The notes under the pieces: generated by a model | What the model was told of the DNA's origin: nothing | Seen by the model: only the letters and a program-made list of their open reading frames with translations | The model's database searches: none | Shown: positions 16,138-23,007 of the stretch, one piece after another | Layout of the letters: each line of letters opens with the position of its first letter | Numbering within the stretch: the stretch's first letter is position 1 | Translations under genes and position numbers: made by a program | Source: Jiella sonneratiae | Lineage (GTDB): Bacteria > Pseudomonadota > Alphaproteobacteria > Rhizobiales > Rhizobiaceae | Assembly: GCF_017353515.1 (NCBI RefSeq) | Contig: NZ_JAFMPY010000036.1 | Coordinates: 1 to 34,304, forward strand | Reading direction: 5' to 3' | DNA length: 34,304 nucleotides

Positions 16138-16371
16138 CTATCCGCCAAGCCCCAACCACCCGCCGAGGATCGGCAGCATCCGGTCCGCATGGGCGAGAAT
16201 GGGAATGGCGACGGGCAGGACGACGAAGAGCCGCTGCTTGCGCGGCAAGGGCCGCCGTAAGCGCAGGCGACCGCATCCCGAGGTCGGCGGCAGGAACGGC
16301 CGCTGCCAGTGCGGCGTGAAGGCCGCGAACCAGCCGCTGTTAGTGGGATTTCTCGGCCACCAGTCGGTCAT
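16138..16371 (-). CDS. Possible small membrane protein
   Basis: The frame encodes 77 residues starting seven bases after the stop of the gene at 16379, on the same strand. The N-terminal half is Trp/Pro/Arg-rich; the C-terminal half has one hydrophobic stretch (LFVVLPVAIPILAHADRMLP). No family is recognised and the composition is unusual, so it could be spurious. The tight spacing is the main reason to keep it. Confidence 0.4.
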   Translation of the reverse strand: MTDWWPRNPTNSGWFAAFTPHWQRPFLPPTSGCGRLRLRRPLPRKQRLFVVLPVAIPILAHADRMLPILGGWLGLGG

Positions 16372-16378
16372 GATGGCC

Positions 16379-17533
16379 TCATGGCAGCGCCGCGGCGAGT
16401 TTCGGTTTTGGCGTCGGTATCGGAATATTCGACGAGGGCGTCAGCTCACCGCTGGAAGAAGGCCCGGGAACCGTAGCGGCGGGCAGATCGGCGGCGGCGC
16501 GTTTGAGTTCGTCGTGGTAGCGCTTGCCGAGGAGTTCGCCGGCGATCAGGCCCATCTTCTGGGCGGTGATGGTTTCGCCGGTGGCGGCGATGTTCGCTTC
16601 GGTGATGTCGGGATTGTAGCAGGCTTTGGCCATGCGGCCGACTTGCTCGTCGGTGAAGCCGGGGCGGTCGACGGCCTCGGGATTGGCGGTCGCCCAGGTG
16701 ACACCGGCATCGAGCGCCTGCGGGCAGGTGAGCGGTACGGTGCGCCCGGCGGCGTCGGCATAGCTCGTGTCGCCGCGCTCGGCGGCGGCGCGGATATGGC
16801 GCAGGATATAATTGGGCACCGTGGTCGGGGCATCGTCGGTGAAGCCGCCGGAAGCAGCCATTTGGATCTGGGCTTTGTCGGCAATTGCCTGCCAATAATC
16901 GGCGGTGTTCTGCACAACAATGGATTCGGTAACGATGGCATTGGCGGCCGCGCCCTTGCGGCGATCGTCGGCGGCCAACCCGGTGAAAGCGGCGCGGGCC
17001 TGCCGATAGGCGGTCCCATCAATGCCCATGCGCTCGGCAGTGGCCTCGGCCCGCGCAAAATCCTTGGCGTCCTGCCGCATGATGGCAGCCATGTTTTTTT
17101 GAACTGGAGGAGGGTTCTGGCGCGCGGGCTTGCCCGTGGTCAGGATATCGGCATGGGCATAGGCGTCGAATTCCTGCCCCTGCTCAAGCTGCTGCAGGCC
17201 GAGATTGAGGTAGAGTGCGCCCGTCTGGTTGCGATCTACGCTCTCCTTGAGCGCGGCAAGGCAATACTCTGAACCCTCAGGAAAGCTGTCGGGACCATAG
17301 GCCGCTTCGGCTTTGGCCTGCATTTTATCGATAAAGTGACTGGCGCAAATCTGTCGGTCCTTAGCCAGATCCCTGTTGGTCGTCTGGATGATTTCGTTGA
17401 AGAACCTCTGCCGGGACTGTTCCTGAGTCAGCGCTTTTTCGTCAGCCATGGCATGTCCTCCCCAGGAAATGATGTTTCCTCCGGCATACAGGGCAATAAC
17501 CGCGCTGTGTGTGACAATTGCGAGAAGCCGCAT
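16379..17533 (-). CDS. Exported protein with a domain shared with the 18542-19825 gene
   Basis: The protein has 384 residues from the ATG at 17533. The first 30 (MRLLAIVTHSAVIALYAGGN onward) look like a signal peptide ending at GHAMA. An alternative ATG at 17449 has a better GGAGG ribosome site but would remove that signal. Four Cys (in DRQICAS, SEYCLAA, PLTCPQA, AKACYNP) fit a periplasmic disulfide-bonded protein. Residues about 150-225 (IMRQDAKDFARAEATAERMG, then DGTAYRQARAAFTGLA and VVQNTADYWQAIA) match a stretch of the gene at 18542-19825 closely. No known family is recognised. The Pro-rich tail (IPIPTPKPK) may be extended. It could be part of a plasmid-specific envelope structure. Confidence 0.8.
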   Translation of the reverse strand: MRLLAIVTHSAVIALYAGGNIISWGGHAMADEKALTQEQSRQRFFNEIIQTTNRDLAKDRQICASHFIDKMQAKAEAAYGPDSFPEGSEYCLAALKESVDRNQTGALYLNLGLQQLEQGQEFDAYAHADILTTGKPARQNPPPVQKNMAAIMRQDAKDFARAEATAERMGIDGTAYRQARAAFTGLAADDRRKGAAANAIVTESIVVQNTADYWQAIADKAQIQMAASGGFTDDAPTTVPNYILRHIRAAAERGDTSYADAAGRTVPLTCPQALDAGVTWATANPEAVDRPGFTDEQVGRMAKACYNPDITEANIAATGETITAQKMGLIAGELLGKRYHDELKRAAADLPAATVPGPSSSGELTPSSNIPIPTPKPKLAAALP

Positions 17534-17732
17534 TTTTAGGATGCCTTAGAACCGCTTAGGCATCTATGATAGAATTTATGCAACGTTATGGGCAATTTTG
17601 TTGCATTTACACTGACATAAAATATAAGAAAATCATAAGGATTGCCCAAAAATGCAGAATTTTAGCTTATATAATCAAAAAATCGGCGAATATCGACGCG
17701 ACGCTCTTGCCCATAATGTTGCGGAGGAGCGC

Positions 17733-18308
17733 ATGCCGCCATGGCCCAAGGCCGATAGCTGGCAGTTGTTCGACGGCTGCGGGAAGCGCAAATACGTGAC
17801 GGCCGGGGAGCGCGCGGCGCTGCTGGCGGCCGTGGCGACAGCGCCGGTGCCGACGAAAGCCCTGGTGTTGGTTCTGATCTATACGGGTTGCCGGATATCG
17901 GAAGCGCTAAGCCTGACGCGCGGCCAGCTCGATACCGAACGCGGCGAGCTGGCGCTGCGCACCCTGAAGCGCCGCCGGCTGCATTACCGGATCGTGCCGG
18001 TGCCGCCGGCGGTGGTGCAGGCGCTACTGGCGCTGCCGGTCGAGGCGGGCGCGCCGGAGCGATTTTTTCACTGGCACCGCAGCACGGCCTGGCGGCGGAT
18101 CAAAGCCTTCATGGCGCGGGCCGGTATCTGCGGCACACCTGCCTCGCCCAAGGGTTTGCGGCACGGCTTCGGCATGCGGGCGGCGGAAAAGAACGTACCG
18201 CCGGCGCTGGCCACCCGCTGGCTAGGCCATGCCTCGGCGCGCACGACGGCGATTTATCAGACCGCCACCGGCCCGGAGGAGCGCGCCTACGCGGCGCGGA
18301 TGTGGTGA
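17733..18308 (+). CDS. Tyrosine recombinase with catalytic domain only
   Basis: The protein has 191 residues from the ATG at 17733, which has a GCGGAGGAGCGC ribosome site; an ATG at 17652 would add 27 residues. The catalytic residues are present: first Arg in LIYTGCRISEALSL, His/Arg in SPKGLRHGFGMRA, His in TRWLGHASARTT, and the Tyr nucleophile in TAIYQTATG. The N-terminal core-binding (SAM-like) domain of Xer and phage integrases is missing, which also holds for FimB/FimE-type enzymes of similar size. A separate gene at 23008 carries something like that missing domain. Likely roles are dimer resolution or inversion. Its stop overlaps the start of a small membrane peptide gene. Confidence 0.9.
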   Translation: MPPWPKADSWQLFDGCGKRKYVTAGERAALLAAVATAPVPTKALVLVLIYTGCRISEALSLTRGQLDTERGELALRTLKRRRLHYRIVPVPPAVVQALLALPVEAGAPERFFHWHRSTAWRRIKAFMARAGICGTPASPKGLRHGFGMRAAEKNVPPALATRWLGHASARTTAIYQTATGPEERAYAARMW

Positions 18309-18439
18309 AGCGGCGCCTCGGGGATGGGCTTGCCCTGGCCTTCGCCCTGCTGGCGATCGTCGTTTCGCCGGAGGTGCTGTGTTTCTTCAGCCTGCGCCAG
18401 CTCGTGCGGCTGTGGCGAATCCGGCGTGGCCGCCGGTGA
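18305..18439 (+). CDS. Possible 44-residue single-pass membrane peptide
   Basis: A GTG at 18305 overlaps the recombinase stop (GTGA) and opens a 44-codon frame: MKRRLGD, a hydrophobic core (GLALAFALLAIVVSPEVLCF), and a basic tail (LWRIRRGRR). The layout fits a single-pass small membrane protein made by translational coupling. Small size and lack of known relatives keep confidence low. Confidence 0.45.
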   Translation: MKRRLGDGLALAFALLAIVVSPEVLCFFSLRQLVRLWRIRRGRR

Positions 18440-18541
18440 TGGCTCCTCACGCCGTGCGTTCTCACCCATGCGGCGAGAGCGGACTTGCCATCAATACCCG
18501 CACTGCTCGTGACGATCGACATGGGGAGCCGGCATAGGCCA

Positions 18542-19825
18542 TCAGATACTGACGCTGGTGCCTTTGGCGGGTTTGGCCTCGGCGAGCTGGACGGGGGTGA
18601 TCTTCGGGGTGGCGTCTTTGGCGCCGGGATCGGCCTTGGAGGTATCCTGCGCGACCGGAGTGGCGGCGCGTTTGGCCTCCTGCTGCGCCTTTTCATCGAG
18701 GCCGACGAAGCGGGTCGGGACAGTCGGGCCGCTTCCCTGCGATGCGGCGGCTGCCTCTTCTTTCTCGCCCTGAAAGACCCGGGGCGCTCTTTCCGCCATG
18801 CCGGGCGTCTCCGAGCGGATTTCCTTGAAGATATTCTCCCGAAGGCCGCTTGCAGCGCGGCCCGCATTGGCGTTCATTTCGCCACGCAACGATGCGGCTC
18901 GCTCCGGCGAAATCAGACCTTGCTGCTCCGCTCTGTCGATCGCCTCCTTGTTGCGCTTTGCCAGACGCTGGTCGGTCTGCGTTTCGATCACGGCGGCACG
19001 CTGCTTCTTGTCGGTGAAGGCGGGACGCTCGCCGCGGGCGATATCCCGATCCAGCTCGTGCGTGACCTCGGCCTTGACTGCCTCGCGCGCCTGCTGCTCG
19101 GCCTGTTCGGCGAGCTTCTGGTAGTGTTCGGCCTTGCGGCGGGCGTCCTCGTCGCCGGATTCGCGAGCGATTTTAGCCCAGTAATCGGCGGTGTTCTGGG
19201 CGCTGATCGCATCGGTGACGATGCCGCCGACCCGATCGCCCTTCTGCCGGTTCTCGGCGGCGATGGCGGTGAAGGCAGCACGGGCCTGCCGGAAGGGCGT
19301 GCCGTCGACGCCGTAACGGCGAGCGGCGCTGTCGGCCTCGGCAAAGCCCTGGGCGTCCTGGCGCATGATGCCCTGCATGCTGTGCGCGATCGTGTCGAGG
19401 CGGGCATGATAGACGGCTTCGGCGAGCTGGTGCGAGGAAATGGCAAAACCCGAAACGCTCTGGGCGTTCTGCATGGTTTCGGCGGCGCCGCGCAGGGTCT
19501 CGCTCACCTGATGGCGCAAGAGCGCGATCTCGGCCGGGGAGCGGGCGTTTCCGAGGCGTTCGCGCAAAGCCTCCAGCTCTCCGGCGCGCTGCTCAAGCGC
19601 ACCGCGCTGGGGGGAAACCGCCTCGGCATGGCCGAGCGCATGAAGCTGGTCCTGCAAGGCGGCGAGCTCGGCGGTGATGCCACGCATCAGCGCTTCACGG
19701 CGCTCATCGGCCGCGGTGCCGGTCTCCTGCCCTTGCCGTCCACGCGCCGCATCTGCGGCGGCGCGCGTTGAACGGTCGTCGGCCGGGGGCGTCGTATCGC
19801 CTGCGCGGTCTTGCGGCGGCGCCAT
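18542..19825 (-). CDS. Large coiled-coil-rich protein sharing a domain with the 16379 gene
   Basis: The protein has 427 residues from the ATG at 19825 with a GGGAGG site. It lacks a signal peptide. Residues about 55-105 (ALQDQLHALGHAEAVSPQRG onward) and 225-300 (HYQKLAEQAEQQAREAVKAE onward) are helical and charged with heptad character. The stretch at about 150-220 (IMRQDAQGFAEADSAARRYG, then DGTPFRQARAAFTAIA and SAQNTADYWAKIA) is the domain shared with the exported protein at 16379-17533. The C-terminal 100 residues are Ala/Lys/Pro-rich and probably disordered. Unknown function; large proteins of this type on mobilisable plasmids can be cytosolic DNA- or relaxase-associated factors, but nothing in the sequence proves it. 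Confidence 0.82.
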   Translation of the reverse strand: MAPPQDRAGDTTPPADDRSTRAAADAARGRQGQETGTAADERREALMRGITAELAALQDQLHALGHAEAVSPQRGALEQRAGELEALRERLGNARSPAEIALLRHQVSETLRGAAETMQNAQSVSGFAISSHQLAEAVYHARLDTIAHSMQGIMRQDAQGFAEADSAARRYGVDGTPFRQARAAFTAIAAENRQKGDRVGGIVTDAISAQNTADYWAKIARESGDEDARRKAEHYQKLAEQAEQQAREAVKAEVTHELDRDIARGERPAFTDKKQRAAVIETQTDQRLAKRNKEAIDRAEQQGLISPERAASLRGEMNANAGRAASGLRENIFKEIRSETPGMAERAPRVFQGEKEEAAAASQGSGPTVPTRFVGLDEKAQQEAKRAATPVAQDTSKADPGAKDATPKITPVQLAEAKPAKGTSVSI

Positions 19826-20262
19826 TTGGTATCCTCCCTCGCCCGCGCCTCGTTGAAATGGGCGCGGTGCAAGGTCAGAATAAGTAAAATTGGTTCATAT
19901 TTGATTAATTTTGAAAGGATGAATCTTAATAATGAATTAATAAATGAGACTTATACTGAACAGCATAGGATACGCCCGTCGCCGGAGCTATCCTGATGCT
20001 TTGCGCCGCCCGCGCCCTTCCGGCCGGGCGGCTTTTTCTTCGGCTGTAGATCGCGCGGCGGAACCGGCCCTTTGCGAAAATGCCCGTAATTGCCCCAGGA
20101 AGCGAAACCCGGCCGTTATGCCACCCTCCCCCGCACCCGACCTGCTGCCGCGCTCCAGCGAGGCAAAAACGGGGGCTATTCGCCTTTTTTCCGTCCTCTC
20201 CACCCCGCTAGCTTTTGGCATGGGCCGCTGACCTCGCTACCTCACCCTTTTCCCTGCCGAGC
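19826..20262. other. Spacer upstream of the replication region, with an A+T-rich stretch
   Basis: No supported gene. Bases about 19876-19960 are conspicuously A+T-rich (ATTTGATTAATTTTG, ATGAATTAATAAATG) inside a G+C-rich plasmid. This could hold the promoter of the 18542-19825 gene, or an easily melted segment. Confidence 0.5.
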
Positions 20263-20411
20263 GGGGCGCGAAGCGCCCCTTGGGTGGGGGTTTGCGGGTC
20301 GCGCCGTGAGGCGCGAGGGGCATCTATGAGCAGAAACCAGTGCCGAAGGCACGCTTTTCAGACCAATCGCCGTAGGCGATGCTTTTAGGCGGCTGAAGGC
20401 CGCCGGGTTTT
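20263..20411. repeat. Five tandem short hairpins
   Basis: Perfect short stem-loops follow one another: 20263-20279 (7-base stem, GAA loop), 20299-20316 (7-base stem, GTGA loop), 20340-20352 (5-base stem, GAA loop, then GCTTTT), 20366-20380 (6-base stem, GTA loop, then GCTTTT) and 20388-20404 (6-base stem, then GGGTTTT). The last three look like rho-independent terminators in series. Together they shield the origin from outside transcription, or they serve as single-strand initiation structures. Confidence 0.75.
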
Positions 20412-20442
20412 GTGCCGCTTTATCCATATTGTAGCGTCTTTC

Positions 20443-20475
20443 TAAGTCTTTAATAAGTCTTTAAGTAAGTCTTTA
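20443..20475 (+). repeat. Three TAAGTCTTTA direct repeats (probable origin element)
   Basis: The 10-mer TAAGTCTTTA occurs at 20443, 20454 and 20466, about one helical turn apart. The stretch is A+T-rich and lies between the hairpins and the iterons, as expected for a DNA-unwinding element or initiator/DnaA-type site. Confidence 0.7.
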
Positions 20476-20518
20476 GGGCATGCCAAGCGGCTGGAATCCC
20501 TTGTGAAACTGGCTCTCC

Positions 20519-20602
20519 TTGTGGCCGCCGTTCCGGTATTTGTGGCCGCCCCTCCCGGTTTTGTGGCCGCCCCTCCCGCATATGTGGCCGCCCCTCCGCG
20601 TC
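20519..20602 (+). repeat. oriV: Iterons: four tandem 21-bp repeats (origin of replication)
   Basis: Four head-to-tail units of exactly 21 bases with core TGTGGCCGCCCCTCC (first unit TGTGGCCGCCGTTCC) start at 20519, 20540, 20561 and 20582. A length of two helical turns, tandem layout and position before a replication gene are the hallmarks of iteron-controlled plasmid origins. Confidence 0.9.
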
Positions 20603-20684
20603 CGACGATCCGAGTTTTCACGATATCCACAGCGGTGCGATTCGCGGCCGAAAGCCGGATAAGTGCCGGATTGCAAGGAAAAAA

Positions 20685-20747
20685 ATGTGGCCGCTGTTCC
20701 GGTATCTGCGTTGTCTGTTCCCGAATATGTTGGCGCTGTTCCGCATG
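20685..20747 (+). repeat. Second iteron group: three degenerate 21-bp units
   Basis: Units at 20685, 20706 and 20727 keep the 21-base period and a CTGTTCC core (ATGTGGCCGCTGTTCC, CTGCGTTGTCTGTTCC, ATGTTGGCGCTGTTCC). They end 19 bases before the initiator ATG, so they probably act as operator for autoregulation of the initiator. Confidence 0.7.
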
Positions 20748-20765
20748 GTCTTGTAGGGTCGGCAG

Positions 20766-21719
20766 ATGCCCATCAAGTCCCTCAGCCCGTCGGATCAGCG
20801 CCGTATCGATCGTTTGCGCAATCGCAAAGGCAGGCGCAAACCTGCGAAAGTTCCGGCGCGGCTGGCGCGAACCTCGGCCTTCGCGCCCAAACGGCGGGGG
20901 TTGATAACCGATAGCGGCTTCCAGCGGCTCTATGTCGTGCCTGGACATTCCGTGGTCCGGGTTCATGGCCGGGAGCTCGGTTCGCAACATCGCGACGCGT
21001 TGTACGCGATCTTCCGGCTGCCGTTTCAGCGGGTGGTGGAGAACGACCCGGATTCTCCGATCGGCCGCACCACACGGTTTCAGGTGACAACGACGTGGCG
21101 AGAGCTGATCGGGGCGCTTAACCTGACAGAACATGCCAACAATGTCGCCAGCCTTGCGTTGACGGTGGAAGAAATCATGCAGGTGGTTATCACTATTTAC
21201 GAAGGAAACGTCGAGTCCATCGTTAAAACAATCAGCGAAGGCAGGCAGCCGGATACGCCCCATAGCGGCAAACATATTATTCATAGTTTTGAGGCCGAAG
21301 GCGCAAAACTCGATTCATCGGTTTATATTACGTACGGTCAATGGGCTACGGAGAGCATGGCGCGGCTGCGATTGGTCAGCTTGAATGCTGACGTGCAGTT
21401 CGAGCTGAAATCGGACTATGCCAAGTCGTTCTGGCCGTACATCGACAGCTTGCCCAACCATAACTGGGTCGATGAGGCCATGCTTTCGGCACTGGTCGGC
21501 CGCGATCTCTGGGCGGAGGACGAAACCGCCGCTTCACGCCGGGATTTTCGGGCGTATTGCCGTAAAGCGTTTGACGATATGGTGCATGCCGGCGGCCTGC
21601 TTAGCTGGGAAGAAGAGGTACGCGGGCACGGCCGCAAAAAGACCCGGCGTTACCATTACAAGCAAAAGCAGTTCGTCCAGATGGAGCTTGAGCTCGGGGA
21701 CGCTGGGACGCCCGCCTGA
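20766..21719 (+). CDS. repA: Probable plasmid replication initiator (Rep)
   Basis: The protein has 317 residues. It starts with a very basic region (RRIDRLRNRKGRRKPAKVPA), followed by a body that fits the paired winged-helix plan of iteron-binding initiators: HRDALYAIFRLPFQRVVEND, then TTTWRELIGALNLTEHANNV, then SLNADVQFELKSDYAKSFWP and FRAYCRKAFDDMVHAGGL. Sequence similarity to a named Rep family is not obvious to me; the assignment rests mainly on two iteron groups just upstream, a further iteron-like unit just downstream, and the adjacent parA. The ATG at 20766 is the first in the frame. It should bind iterons as a monomer to open the origin and repress its own gene as a dimer (family knowledge). 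Confidence 0.82.
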   Translation: MPIKSLSPSDQRRIDRLRNRKGRRKPAKVPARLARTSAFAPKRRGLITDSGFQRLYVVPGHSVVRVHGRELGSQHRDALYAIFRLPFQRVVENDPDSPIGRTTRFQVTTTWRELIGALNLTEHANNVASLALTVEEIMQVVITIYEGNVESIVKTISEGRQPDTPHSGKHIIHSFEAEGAKLDSSVYITYGQWATESMARLRLVSLNADVQFELKSDYAKSFWPYIDSLPNHNWVDEAMLSALVGRDLWAEDETAASRRDFRAYCRKAFDDMVHAGGLLSWEEEVRGHGRKKTRRYHYKQKQFVQMELELGDAGTPA

Positions 21720-21722
21720 AAA

Positions 21723-21743
21723 CTGTGGTCGCCCCTCCGATAC
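21723..21743 (+). repeat. Single iteron-like unit after rep
   Basis: CTGTGGTCGCCCCTCCGATAC differs from the main iteron core at one position. It starts three bases after the rep stop and may take part in copy-number control by pairing of iteron arrays. Confidence 0.55.
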
Positions 21744-21830
21744 GAAACGATTGATTCCAGTGGCTTATCCAAAAAGGTCTTGCCATTTCGCCGCCTCCTC
21801 TAAAGCCTGAGCCATGGCTTCGGGTAGCCG

Positions 21831-21874
21831 CCAGCATGTAACCATGCTTCCATGGGATCATGGTTACATGCTGG
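21831..21874. promoter_or_regulatory. parS: Centromere-like palindrome upstream of parA
   Basis: Perfect 16-base arms (CCAGCATGTAACCATG at 21831-21846 and its complement at 21859-21874) enclose CTTCCATGGGAT. The CATGCTTCCATG motif recurs at 21973 and around 22907-22932. Repeats of this kind bracketing a ParA operon are best read as partition sites and as operator for the operon. Confidence 0.7.
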
Positions 21875-22005
21875 CATGGTTTGTTGGTTCCATGCCACAG
21901 TCCCGGGCATTCACCACCAGAACCAGCGCAGGCTTCGCGAAGGGTTTGCATGGGAACATGGTTCGATGGTGTCATGCTTCCATGGAAACAACGAAAGGGG
22001 GAGAG

Positions 22006-22659
22006 ATGGCTTACATTATCGGATTTGTTTCGCAAAAAGGCGGGGTCGGGAAATCGACGCTGGCGCGCCTGCTCGCCCGCGAGATTGCAGCGGGGGGCGC
22101 GTCGGTGAAAATTGCCGATGTCGATATCCAGCAAGGCACGTCTTACGAATGGGCCAAGCGCCGGGCGCAGGCGGGCATCGAGCCGGAGATCCGTATTGAG
22201 ACATTCAGCTCGGTGCGCACGGCACTGAAAGAGGCCGATCAATACGACATCTACATCTTCGACGGCGCCCCTCATGCGTCGCGCGACACGACCACCATCG
22301 CCAAAGCGGCCGATCTGATCGTTATTCCAACGTCGCAGGGTCTCGATGATCTAAACCCGTCGATTCTGCTGGCGCATGATCTGCTGAGCGAAGGCATCCC
22401 GATCGAGCGCATCGCTTTTGCGATGGTCAAGGTGACGGATTCGGAAACCGAAACCAGCGGCGCGCGTGATTACATCACGCGGGCAGGCTACCGGGTGCTC
22501 GATGGTGAGCTGCCTGTGCGTACCGCCTACAGCAAGGCCCATGATGCGGGTCGCGCCGTGAGCGAAGCGCCGTTCGCCACCTTGGCAAAGAAGGCCGATC
22601 TACTGGCGCAAAGCCTGGTCGATGCCGTGGCGCATCTCGCCGCGCGGGAGGCGGCATAA
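22006..22659 (+). CDS. parA: ParA-family partition ATPase
   Basis: The protein has 217 residues from the ATG at 22006 (AAAGGGGGAGAG ribosome site). The deviant Walker A motif is KGGVGKSTLARLLA (about residues 11-24), with the A' motif in KIADVDIQQGTSYEWAK and a B motif in YDIYIFDGAPHASRD. Small size and absence of an N-terminal HTH place it in the type Ib group, whose operons are regulated by the small partner. It moves plasmid copies over the nucleoid. Its stop overlaps the start of the partner gene (TAATG), so the two are coupled. Confidence 0.95.
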   Translation: MAYIIGFVSQKGGVGKSTLARLLAREIAAGGASVKIADVDIQQGTSYEWAKRRAQAGIEPEIRIETFSSVRTALKEADQYDIYIFDGAPHASRDTTTIAKAADLIVIPTSQGLDDLNPSILLAHDLLSEGIPIERIAFAMVKVTDSETETSGARDYITRAGYRVLDGELPVRTAYSKAHDAGRAVSEAPFATLAKKADLLAQSLVDAVAHLAAREAA

Positions 22660-22904
22660 TGGCCGACATCACCGCCCTGAAGAGCAAAGGCAAAGGCCAG
22701 CCGCCTGCACGATCGGAAGCCCCGGCCAACACCAAGAACCTGCCCCGCGACAAAGCCGTGAAAAACCGCCCCCTGCAGGTCCAGGTGCCGGAAGACGTGT
22801 TTCTGGCATTCAGTGCCGAGGCCGGACAGCAATTCGACTTCCAGCATGGGGCGAAGTCGCAATTGTTTCTGCGCATGTGGGAAGCGTATCAAAACGCCAA
22901 GTAA
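22659..22904 (+). CDS. parB: Small ParB-like centromere-binding partner
   Basis: The protein has 81 residues. The N-terminal 40 are basic and flexible (ALKSKGKGQPPARSEAPANT). The C-terminal half (PLQVQVPEDVFLAFSAEAGQ, then KSQLFLRMWEAYQNAK) has the strand-helix-helix pattern of ribbon-helix-helix proteins such as ParG. Such partners bind the centromere repeats, stimulate ParA ATPase through the N-terminal arm, and repress the operon. The stop codon lies inside the palindrome at 22899-22940. Confidence 0.85.
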   Translation: MADITALKSKGKGQPPARSEAPANTKNLPRDKAVKNRPLQVQVPEDVFLAFSAEAGQQFDFQHGAKSQLFLRMWEAYQNAK

Positions 22905-22940
22905 CCATGCTTCCATGTTTCCATGGAAGCATGGTTACTT
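22899..22940. promoter_or_regulatory. parS: Second centromere-like palindrome, overlapping the parB stop
   Basis: Arms of 19 bases (AAGTAACCATGCTTCCATG at 22899-22917 and its complement at 22922-22940) are separated by only four bases. The left arm includes the TAA stop of parB. A further CATGGAAACATGC follows at 22946. It can act both as partition site and as the hairpin at the end of the operon transcript. Confidence 0.7.
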
Positions 22941-23007
22941 GCATACATGGAAACATGCTTGCGCTTGCGGCTATCCTCCAAGGCACACTCCGGCCGCGCC
23001 CCACCCC

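Noticed and set aside
18485-19771. 428-codon plus-strand open frame
   Set aside because: Antisense to the coiled-coil gene at 18542-19825, which has a good ribosome site and a domain shared with a neighbour.
20519-20602. Possible CRISPR array
   Set aside because: Units are contiguous 21-base direct repeats without spacers, next to a replication gene; they are iterons.
20442-21284. 280-codon minus-strand frame across iterons and rep
   Set aside because: Its repeated GGHK-type peptides are only translated iterons, and the rest is antisense to rep.
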